This document shows, piece after piece, positions 1-5,270 of a DNA stretch of 5,270 nucleotides. The notes under the pieces are model-generated. The model was not told the origin of the DNA. It was given only the letters and a program-made list of their open reading frames with translations, and did no database searches. Numbering within the stretch: the stretch's first letter is position 1; every line of letters begins with the position of its first letter. Source of the stretch: Acidobacteriota bacterium (GTDB lineage: Bacteria > Acidobacteriota > Holophagae > Holophagales > Holophagaceae). The DNA lies in the NCBI GenBank assembly GCA_021778785.1, contig JAJYBX010000174.1, forward strand, positions 1 to 5,270. The letters are read 5' to 3'. Made by a program: the position numbers and the translations under genes.

Positions 1-1
1 C

Positions 2-652
2 CGTGACCAGCTCGTCCGCCGCGCGGCGCAGGAACTGCGCGACGGGTTCTACGTCAACCTGGGCATCGGCATCCCGACCCTCATCGCGAACGCGATCCCG
101 CCGGGCATGGAGGTGATCCTCCAGAGCGAGAACGGCCTGCTGGGCATCGGTCCCTTCCCCACGCCGGAGGAGGTGGACGCCGATCTCATCAACGCGGGCA
201 AGCAGACGGTGACGGCCGCGCCGGGCGCCAGCTTCTTCAGCAGCGCCGACAGCTTCGCCATGATCCGGGGGGGCAAGATCGACCTGAGCATCCTGGGCGC
301 CATGCAGGTGGACATGGAGGGCAACCTCGCCAACTGGATGATCCCCGGGAAGATGGTCAAGGGCATGGGTGGCGCCATGGATCTCGTCGCCGCCGCCAAG
401 CGCGTGGTGGTGGTGATGGAACACACCAACAAGGACGGCGAGCCCAAGATCCTCCGCAGGTGCAGCCTGCCCCTCACGGGCCAGCGCTGCGTCCACCGCA
501 TCATCACCGAACTGGCCGTCATCGACGTGGTGCCCGGCCGCGAGGGCCTGCGCCTCGTGGAAGTGGCGCCGGGCGTCACGAAGGAGGAGGTCCAGGCCAG
601 GACCGAGTCGCCCCTGGTGATGGACCGCGTGACCGAGATGGCCGGCGTCTAG
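2..652 (+). CDS. scoB: 3-oxoacid CoA-transferase subunit B (5' end cut by window edge)
   Basis: This is the B subunit of a family I CoA-transferase. With an A subunit (expected just upstream, outside the window) it moves CoA between succinate and a 3-oxoacid such as acetoacetate in the cytoplasm, as part of ketone-body or short-chain acid use. The frame is open from base 2 and shows 216 residues, close to the usual family length, so only a few N-terminal codons are missing. Visible blocks are [14 protein letters not shown] near the start, [12 protein letters not shown] (the Glu at bases 128-130 is the expected catalytic residue that forms the glutamyl-CoA thioester), [49 protein letters not shown], and [14 protein letters not shown] followed by [11 protein letters not shown]. 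Nothing is broken and the gene ends in TAG. The closely related acetate/butyrate-acetoacetate enzymes (AtoA/CtfB) cannot be fully excluded on sequence alone, so the family is certain and the exact substrate less so. Confidence 0.93.
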   Translation, partial: RDQLVRRAAQELRDGFYVNLGIGIPTLIANAIPPGMEVILQSENGLLGIGPFPTPEEVDADLINAGKQTVTAAPGASFFSSADSFAMIRGGKIDLSILGAMQVDMEGNLANWMIPGKMVKGMGGAMDLVAAAKRVVVVMEHTNKDGEPKILRRCSLPLTGQRCVHRIITELAVIDVVPGREGLRLVEVAPGVTKEEVQARTESPLVMDRVTEMAGV

Positions 653-657
653 GAAGG
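651..657 (+). promoter_or_regulatory. Ribosome binding site for the Ig-like protein gene
   Basis: The run AGGAAGG overlaps the last two bases of the scoB stop codon and lies five bases before the ATG at 663. This is good Shine-Dalgarno spacing. It favours the ATG over the in-frame GTG at 657, which would lie inside the site itself. Placement directly on the scoB stop suggests that ribosomes finishing scoB can re-initiate here. Confidence 0.6.
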
Positions 658-662
658 TGTCC

Positions 663-1019
663 ATGTCCAGATCCCCGCTTCCCTTCACCGTCCTCCTGCT
701 GGGCCTCGCCTGCGCGGCCCCGAAAGCCTCCGTGCCTGCCGCCGCCCCTGAGCCCTTCAAACCCTTCCTGGTCCTGCGGCCCACGGCCGTCGCCCTGATT
801 CCCGGCGCCTCTCAGGCCTTCCAGGCGGAGATCAACTACCCCGAGGGCGTGCGGCCCCTGCGCCAGCCGGTGGCGTGGACCGTGATCGAACCGGACGGCG
901 GCGCCATCACGCCCACCGGTGTGTACACGGCCCCGGCCCGCTACGGCACCTTCCATGTGGAGGCCCGTCGCGAGGACTTCCCGGAAGTCCGGGTCGCGGC
1001 CACGGTCGTGGTCCGCTGA
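663..1019 (+). CDS. Small exported protein with one bacterial Ig-like domain, possible lipoprotein
   Basis: I do not recognise a named gene; the product is 118 residues. Residues 1-16 form a signal peptide (MSRSPLPFTVLLLGLA) followed by Cys17. The context GLAC is an imperfect lipobox (Gly at -3, Leu at -2), so it could be a lipoprotein or be cut by signal peptidase I near ACA. An Ala/Pro-rich linker (residues 18-33) leads to a single Ig-like domain (about 34-118) of the Big_2-like type. Its marks are a first strand FLVLRPTAVALIPG, the core Trp in PVAWTVIEP (Trp72), the turn GGAITPTGVYTAP and a final strand VAATVVVR. Such domains usually occur as repeats in large surface proteins, so a lone copy is unusual. 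The role is unknown; binding or structural work at the cell envelope is an inference. It starts ten bases after scoB, and its TGA overlaps the pyrD ATG, so it is probably co-transcribed with both. The start was chosen from the ribosome binding site; GTG at 657 would add two residues. Confidence 0.78.
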   Translation: MSRSPLPFTVLLLGLACAAPKASVPAAAPEPFKPFLVLRPTAVALIPGASQAFQAEINYPEGVRPLRQPVAWTVIEPDGGAITPTGVYTAPARYGTFHVEARREDFPEVRVAATVVVR

Positions 1020-2038
1020 TGGACCTGTACGGCCTCGCGCGTCCCCTGCTCTTCCGCCTGGATCCGGAGACCGCCCACGACCTGGCCTTCTGGGCGGGTG
1101 CCCGGGCCAGTGCCTGGCCCACCCTGCGTGCCCCGGAGTTGCCGGAAGGGCTGCGCCGGACTGTGTTCGGACTCGACTTCCCCTCGCCCCTGGGGCTGGC
1201 GGCGGGCCTGGACAAGGGCGCGACGCTGCTGCCCCTGTGGCAGGCGCTGGGGTTCGGCCATGTGGAGATCGGCACGGTGACGCCCCGGCCCCAGCCCGGG
1301 AACCCGAAGCCCCGGCTCTTCCGCTTTCCCCACGCGGGCCTGATCCTCAACCGAATGGGCTTCAACAGCGAAGGGGCGGAGGTGGTGGCCGCGCGGCTGC
1401 GGGACCGTCCGGATGGCCTCATCGTGGGCGGCAACCTGGGCAAGAACAAGGAGACGCCGGAAGCGCAGGCCCTGGACGACTACCGGGACGCCTACCGCCT
1501 CATCGCGCCCCACGTGGACTACGTGGCCCTCAACGTCAGCAGTCCGAACACGCCGGGCCTGCGCAACCTGCAGGCCCCCGAGGCCCTCAGACCCCTGCTA
1601 GCCGGCATGCTCGACCTGCGGAAGGAGATGGGCCTGGAGCGCCAGCCCCTGCTGCTGAAGCTGGCGCCGGACCTGGCCCCCGAGGACCTGGACGCCGTCG
1701 TGGAGGTGGCCGTGGCCTCGGGCATCTCCGGTCTCATCGCCACCAACACCACCCTGGACCGTGGCGTGGTGCCCGAACCCCTGCGCGCCCAGGTCGAATC
1801 GAAGGGCGCGGGCGGCCTCAGCGGCGTACCCCTGCAGGCCAAGGCCCGCGAGGTTCGGCGGCGGATCCTCGCGGCCCTGCGCGGCCGCCTGCCCCTGGTG
1901 GCCTGCGGCGGCCTGGGCAGCGCCGGGGACGTGCAGGGCGCACTGGACGACGGCGCCGCCCTGGCCCAGATCTACAGCGCCCTCATCTTCGAGGGACCGG
2001 GGCTCGTGGGCCGGATCCACCGGGGTCTGCGGGGTTAG
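1019..2038 (+). CDS. pyrD: Dihydroorotate dehydrogenase (quinone), class 2
   Basis: The enzyme oxidises dihydroorotate to orotate with FMN and passes the electrons to membrane quinone, the fourth step of pyrimidine synthesis. The product is 339 residues, close to the 336 of E. coli PyrD. The N-terminal segment (residues 1-40, with LFRLDPETAHDLAF) matches the class 2 extension that forms the quinone tunnel and membrane contact. Then come PLGLAAGLDK (Lys66, FMN/orotate site), EIGTVTPRPQPGNPKPRLFR, NRMGFN (111-116), GGNLGKNKETP, and LNVSSPNTPGLR with Ser175, the class 2 catalytic base in place of the class 1 Cys. After these are LKLAPD (Lys214), ATNTTLDRG, GGLSG and the phosphate-binding end with GGLGSAGD and QIYSALIFEGP. 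Lys66 and Ser175 have the same numbers as in E. coli. After Lys66 the usual Asp/Asn-Gly is Gly-Ala. The ATG at 1019 overlaps the preceding TGA (TGATG) and has no strong ribosome site, so translational coupling is likely. Longer upstream in-frame starts would run through the preceding gene and add no family sequence. Confidence 0.96.
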   Translation: MDLYGLARPLLFRLDPETAHDLAFWAGARASAWPTLRAPELPEGLRRTVFGLDFPSPLGLAAGLDKGATLLPLWQALGFGHVEIGTVTPRPQPGNPKPRLFRFPHAGLILNRMGFNSEGAEVVAARLRDRPDGLIVGGNLGKNKETPEAQALDDYRDAYRLIAPHVDYVALNVSSPNTPGLRNLQAPEALRPLLAGMLDLRKEMGLERQPLLLKLAPDLAPEDLDAVVEVAVASGISGLIATNTTLDRGVVPEPLRAQVESKGAGGLSGVPLQAKAREVRRRILAALRGRLPLVACGGLGSAGDVQGALDDGAALAQIYSALIFEGPGLVGRIHRGLRG

Positions 2039-2532
2039 GGCTTCGGCGCGGCCTCGGCCCCGGAGGGGCTGGGGTGGCGGAGCAGGCCGATGCCGTAGAG
2101 CACGGCGCCCACGAGGATGAAGCTGTCGGCCACGTTGAAGGTCCAGTAGTGCCAGGTGCCGAAGACGAAATCCAGGAAGTCCACCACGTGGCCCCGGAAC
2201 AGCCGGTCCAGGCCATTCCCCAGGGCCCCGCCCAGGATCATCCCCAGGGCCACGCGGTCGAAGGGGTGGGTGTCCCGGGCCAGGAAGATCCGGCCGAAAT
2301 AGACCAGGGCCGCCAGGCCCGCCAGGGTGAAGAGGCCGAACCGGATGCCCTCGGGCAGCCAGGTGAGGCTGCCGAAGATGGCCCCGCGGTTGAACCCCAC
2401 GCTCAGGTTGAAGAAGCCGTCGATGACGCGGTGGGTCTCCCCTTCCCGCAGGAAGGAGAGGACCCAGGCCTTGGAACCGAGATCGAGGGCGAGCACCCCC
2501 GCCGGCAGGAACAGCCAGAGCAGTCGGCGCAT
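2035..2532 (-). CDS. lspA: Lipoprotein signal peptidase (signal peptidase II)
   Basis: This inner-membrane aspartyl protease removes the signal peptide from prolipoproteins after the conserved Cys has been lipidated. The product is 165 residues, normal for the family. Four hydrophobic segments are visible (about residues 3-18, 63-83, 93-108 and 136-151). Family motifs are DLGSK (Asp17, Lys21), FNRGAIFG (47-54), GGALGNGLDRL (101-111), GHVVDF with catalytic Asp118, and FNVADS with catalytic Asp136. The short tail LRHPSPSGAEAAPKP is Pro/Ala-rich and probably cytosolic. The chosen ATG at 2530-2532 overlaps the ileS TGA as TGATG. An upstream in-frame ATG at 2622 would add 30 non-hydrophobic residues antisense to no known motif and lies deep in ileS, so it is rejected. 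Only a weak G-rich stretch precedes the chosen start, consistent with coupling to ileS. The ileS-lspA pairing is common across bacteria and supports the call. Confidence 0.96.
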   Translation of the reverse strand: MRRLLWLFLPAGVLALDLGSKAWVLSFLREGETHRVIDGFFNLSVGFNRGAIFGSLTWLPEGIRFGLFTLAGLAALVYFGRIFLARDTHPFDRVALGMILGGALGNGLDRLFRGHVVDFLDFVFGTWHYWTFNVADSFILVGAVLYGIGLLRHPSPSGAEAAPKP

Positions 2533-5270
2533 CAGGCCCCCACCACGGAGGCGCAGCGGGCGCAGAGATCCCCATCCTCGCCCTTCCCGTGGCCGCCCTT
2601 GTGGTTCCAGCAGCGGGGGCACTTGGGGCCGGCATGGGCCGTCACGTTGACGATGGGAGCCGCGGAAGCGCTCGAATCTGCGATTCGAGCGGTAGAAGAA
2701 ACCACCAGAAGGTCATCCAGCGGCTCGCCGAGCGAATCGATCAGGTCCCAGTCTGCCTGGGCCCCCAGCGCGATCTCCACGGCGGCGTCCAGACTCGTGC
2801 CGACGGCCTTCGCGGCCCGCAGAGGTTCCATCGCCGCCTGGACGGCCTCGCGGACTTCCCACAGCTTTTCCCATCCTGACTCAGCGGCGGAGCCGCTGAG
2901 TCGAGGGAACACCTGCTCATGCACGCTCCCCTCGACGCCGGGGATGGCCTCCCAGGCCTCGTCGGCGGTGAAGCTCATGACGGGGGCCAGAAGCTGGCAG
3001 AGGCCCGTGGCCAACTCGCGGCAGGTGTGGCGGCAACTGCGGCGGCGGGGGGAATCCAGGGCATCACAGTAGAGGCGGTCCTTGACAATCTCGAAGTAGC
3101 GGCCGGAGAGCTCCAGCTGGCAGAAGCCGTGGAGGGCCTGGGTGGCGCGGTGGAACTCGAAGGTGCGGTAGGCCTCGCGCACCTCCTTCGCCATGCGGCC
3201 GAAGGCGGCCAGCGCCCAGCGATCCAGGGGGGCCAGATCCTGCTCCGCCACCGTGTCCTTCGCGGGATCGAAACCGTCCAGGGCGCCCAGGAGGAAGCGC
3301 AGGGTGTTGCGGATCTTCCGGTAGGCGTCGGCGTTGCGGTCGAGGATCTCCTTGGAGATGCGCATGTCCTCGCTGTAGTCGCAGCTGGCGGCCCACCAGC
3401 GGAGGATGTCGGCGCCCAGGGTCTTGAGGATCTCCTCGGGGGTGATGACATTGCCCAGACTCTTGGACATCTTCTGGCCCTTGCCGTCCAGCACGAAGCC
3501 GTGGGTGACCACCTGCTTGTAGGGCTTGTCGCCACTGGCGGCCAGGTTGAACAGCAGGGAGCTGTGGAACCAGCCCCGGTGCTGATCCGAGCCCTCCAGG
3601 TAGATGAACCTGCCGTAGTCGTCGGCCCTCAGCTCGGGATGGGAGGCGCAGACCACGGAGGCGCTGACGCCGGAATCGATCCACACATCCAGGATGTCCG
3701 TCTCCTTCTGGAAGGCGGTGGCGCCGCAGGCGCAGCGGGCCCCGGGGGGCACCAGGCCCGCCACGGGCAGGTCGGCCCAGGCCTCGATGCCGCCCTGCTC
3801 GATGGCGGTGGCGGCCTGCTCGAAGATGGAGGGGTGCACCAGCGGCTCGCCGCAGGCCTCGCAGCGGAGCACGGTGATGGGCGTGCCCCAGGCGCGCTGG
3901 CGGCTGATGCACCAGTCGGGCCGGCCGTCGATCATGGCGTAGATGCGGTTCTGCCCCTGGGCCGGCACCCACTGGGTAGCCTCCACGCCCTCGAGGCCCA
4001 GCTCGCGCAGGCTGCGGCCCCGGCCATTGAGCTCGGAGTCCATGGTGATGAACCACTGCTCCGTGGCCCGGAACAGGATGGGCGTCTTGGTGCGCCAGCA
4101 GTGGGGATAGCTGTGGGTCAGGCTCTCCTCGTGGAGGAGCCGCCCCTCGCGGCGCAGGCGCTCCACCACCAGCGGATTGCACTCGAAGATGTTCTTCCCC
4201 TCCAGCTCGGGATCCGCCACGGCCGGGAGGAACTTGCCGTCGGGGCCCACGAGCTGGAACAGCCCGAGGTGGTGGGCCAGGTTGAAGTCGTCCACGCCGT
4301 GGTCCGGCGCGGTGTGGACCAGGCCCGTGCCCGTGTCGGCGGTGACGTGGTCGCCCAGCAGCACGGGGCTTTCGCGATCGATCCAGGGGTGCCGCGCCAC
4401 GAGGGTCTGGAACTCCCTGCCCTTGCGGATCTCGACGGTATGCAGCGCATGGCCCAGCTTCTTCGCGAAGTCCTCGCGAAGGGTCACGGCCACGATGTAG
4501 TGCTTCCCGTCCGCCCGGACCACGGCGTACTCCAGGTCGGGATGCATGGCCACGGCCTTGTTGCTGGGCAGGGTCCAGGGCGTGGTGGTCCAGATGGGCA
4601 CGAAGAGGGGCGTGGGCAGTTCCAGGCGCTTCGCCTCGGCATCGGGCACGGGGAAGGCCACGGTGATGGCAGGGCTGGTCCGGTCGGCGTACTCCACCTC
4701 GGCCTCGGCCAGGGCCGTCCGGGCGCCGTAGCTCCAGTGCACCACCTTGAGCTTGCGGGTGACGGCCCCGCGCTCGAAGAGCTTGGCGAGTTGGCGCACC
4801 ACCTCGGCCTCGTAGCGGGGTTCCATGGTGAGGTAGGGGGTCTCCCAGGCGCCCAGCACGCCCAGCCGCTGGAAGGCCGTGCGCTGGGTGTCGATCCACT
4901 TCTGGGCGTAGGCCCGGCACTTCTGCAGGAAGTCGGCCCGGCTCAGCTCCCGCCGCTTGGGGCCCAGGTCCTTCTCCACGGCGTGCTCGATGGGCAGGCC
5001 GTGGCAGTCCCAGCCGGGCACGTAGGGCGACTCGAAGCCCTCCATGGACCGGGACTTCACCACCACGTCCTTGAGGATCTTGTTCAGGGCGTGGCCCATG
5101 TGGATGGCGCCGTTGGCGTAGGGCGGGCCGTCGTGGAGGATCTCGCGCCCCCGGTTGTCCTTCGCCCGCCGCTCCTTGATGCGCTCGTAGAGACGATCGG
5201 CCTTCCACCGCTCCAGGCGCTTGGGTTCCCGCTGGGGCAGGTCCGCCTTCATGGGGAAATCGGTCTTCGG
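2532..5270 (-). CDS. ileS: Isoleucyl-tRNA synthetase (5' end beyond right edge)
   Basis: This cytoplasmic class I synthetase charges tRNA-Ile and edits misactivated valine. Residue numbers here count from the internal ATG at 5252. The Rossmann core carries PYANGAIHMGH (HIGH signature, 51-54) and GWDCHGLPIEH. The inserted editing domain (about 170-400) has WTTTPWTLPSN (221-231) and GTGLVHTAPDHGVDDF with the Asp321-Asp322 pair. The core resumes with WCISRQRAWGTP, DVWIDSG, LEGSDQHRGWF and KMSKS (594-598). A helical anticodon-binding domain follows (about 665-800), then a C-terminal zinc knuckle, CPRC (878, 881) and CARC (897, 900). This layout marks the common bacterial type 1 enzyme. A second Cys set, CEAC (464, 467) and CAC (507, 509), sits in the core insertion. 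Six further in-frame codons upstream of 5252 read PKTDFP, which matches the usual N-terminus before the MxxxLPQREP block, so the real start lies off-window. Two palindromes lie inside its 3' part. The gene ends in TGA overlapping lspA. Confidence 0.97.
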   Translation of the reverse strand, partial: PKTDFPMKADLPQREPKRLERWKADRLYERIKERRAKDNRGREILHDGPPYANGAIHMGHALNKILKDVVVKSRSMEGFESPYVPGWDCHGLPIEHAVEKDLGPKRRELSRADFLQKCRAYAQKWIDTQRTAFQRLGVLGAWETPYLTMEPRYEAEVVRQLAKLFERGAVTRKLKVVHWSYGARTALAEAEVEYADRTSPAITVAFPVPDAEAKRLELPTPLFVPIWTTTPWTLPSNKAVAMHPDLEYAVVRADGKHYIVAVTLREDFAKKLGHALHTVEIRKGREFQTLVARHPWIDRESPVLLGDHVTADTGTGLVHTAPDHGVDDFNLAHHLGLFQLVGPDGKFLPAVADPELEGKNIFECNPLVVERLRREGRLLHEESLTHSYPHCWRTKTPILFRATEQWFITMDSELNGRGRSLRELGLEGVEATQWVPAQGQNRIYAMIDGRPDWCISRQRAWGTPITVLRCEACGEPLVHPSIFEQAATAIEQGGIEAWADLPVAGLVPPGARCACGATAFQKETDILDVWIDSGVSASVVCASHPELRADDYGRFIYLEGSDQHRGWFHSSLLFNLAASGDKPYKQVVTHGFVLDGKGQKMSKSLGNVITPEEILKTLGADILRWWAASCDYSEDMRISKEILDRNADAYRKIRNTLRFLLGALDGFDPAKDTVAEQDLAPLDRWALAAFGRMAKEVREAYRTFEFHRATQALHGFCQLELSGRYFEIVKDRLYCDALDSPRRRSCRHTCRELATGLCQLLAPVMSFTADEAWEAIPGVEGSVHEQVFPRLSGSAAESGWEKLWEVREAVQAAMEPLRAAKAVGTSLDAAVEIALGAQADWDLIDSLGEPLDDLLVVSSTARIADSSASAAPIVNVTAHAGPKCPRCWNHKGGHGKGEDGDLCARCASVVGA
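2669..2691. repeat. Perfect inverted repeat, 10-bp arms, 3-base loop, inside ileS
   Basis: The left arm CGCTCGAATC (2669-2678) and right arm GATTCGAGCG (2682-2691) are exact reverse complements around the loop TGC. Pairing stops at both outer ends (G opposite G). It lies in frame in ileS and encodes the segment around ARIADSSA, a poorly conserved stretch just before the C-terminal zinc knuckle. As RNA it could form a stable triloop hairpin. No U-run follows on either strand, so it is not a standard terminator. Its A/T-bearing arms stand out from the surrounding G+C-rich codons. Confidence 0.8.
2878..2902. repeat. Perfect inverted repeat, 11-bp arms, 3-base loop, inside ileS
   Basis: The left arm GACTCAGCGGC (2878-2888) and right arm GCCGCTGAGTC (2892-2902) are exact reverse complements around the loop GGA. 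On the ileS strand it encodes RLSGSAAES, at the junction between the anticodon-binding domain and the C-terminal part, where family members vary. It shares its architecture (10-11 bp arms, three-base loop, intragenic) with the repeat at 2669-2691, but the arm sequences differ. There is no U-run, so termination is unlikely. Confidence 0.82.

Noticed and set aside
576..956. Minus-strand frame antisense to scoB and the Ig-like gene
   Set aside because: It is compositionally biased with no motif, and the plus-strand genes explain the region.
974..990. Palindrome GGACTTCC-C-GGAAGTCC in the Ig-like gene
   Set aside because: As a hairpin it has only seven pairs with a three-base loop, which is expected by chance about once or more in a window of this size.
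663..2532. Functional link between the predicted lipoprotein and the nearby lspA
   Set aside because: The genes are on opposite strands in separate transcripts. LspA acts on all lipoproteins, and the lipobox here is imperfect, so proximity is not evidence of a dedicated pair.
1598..2635. Minus-strand open frame of 345 codons covering lspA and the antisense of pyrD
   Set aside because: It is an out-of-frame shadow; the true lspA frame has the catalytic Asp motifs and membrane segments.
919..3072. Very long plus-strand open frame (717 codons) crossing pyrD, lspA and the end of ileS
   Set aside because: It is rich in Arg, Pro and Gly, has no recognisable motif, and crosses three well-supported genes in other frames and strands. 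Long false frames are expected at this G+C content.
4461..4479. Ten-base palindrome CTTCGCGAAG followed by a second TCGCGA
   Set aside because: It lies in conserved-looking ileS codons, is short, has no loop, and is consistent with G+C-rich codon use.
3064..5208. Minus-strand open frame of 714 codons parallel to ileS
   Set aside because: It is a shifted-frame shadow of ileS, with Pro/Gly/Arg/His-rich sequence and no family features.
1..5270. A defence island, mobile element, CRISPR array, RNA gene or new multi-gene system
   Set aside because: All the sequence is taken up by housekeeping genes and one small exported protein. No transposase, integrase, spaced repeats, tRNA-like fold or atypical composition was seen.

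Overview
The window is a compact, high-G+C stretch of bacterial chromosome (roughly two-thirds G+C by eye, with codon third positions almost always G or C). It holds five protein genes and essentially no intergenic DNA. The gene content is housekeeping. The single Ig-like domain in the small exported protein and the general protein style would fit an Acidobacteriota member of the Holophaga/Geothrix type. That placement is an impression without any search, and other high-G+C Gram-negative groups remain possible.

Left block, plus strand (bases 2-2038): the nearly complete end of scoB (B subunit of a 3-oxoacid CoA-transferase) comes first. Ten bases later begins a small predicted lipoprotein or secreted protein with one bacterial Ig-like domain. 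Its stop codon overlaps the start of pyrD, a class 2 (quinone-linked, membrane-associated) dihydroorotate dehydrogenase of pyrimidine synthesis. The tight spacing suggests one transcript, although the three functions are unrelated.

Right block, minus strand (bases 2035-5270): ileS (isoleucyl-tRNA synthetase) runs in from the right edge. Its stop codon overlaps the start of lspA (lipoprotein signal peptidase) in the same TGATG arrangement. The ileS-lspA order is a widespread bacterial pairing. The reading frame and protein similarity continue upstream of the first ATG near the right edge, so the true ileS start lies outside the window.

The blocks converge, and the pyrD and lspA stop codons overlap within four bases (TTAG, 2035-2038), leaving no room for a conventional intergenic terminator. 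No RNA gene, mobile element, CRISPR array or new multi-gene system is visible. The one structure the genes do not explain is a pair of perfect triloop inverted repeats (10-bp and 11-bp arms) inside the 3' part of ileS. They sit in poorly conserved linkers and may be copies of a dispersed palindromic element.
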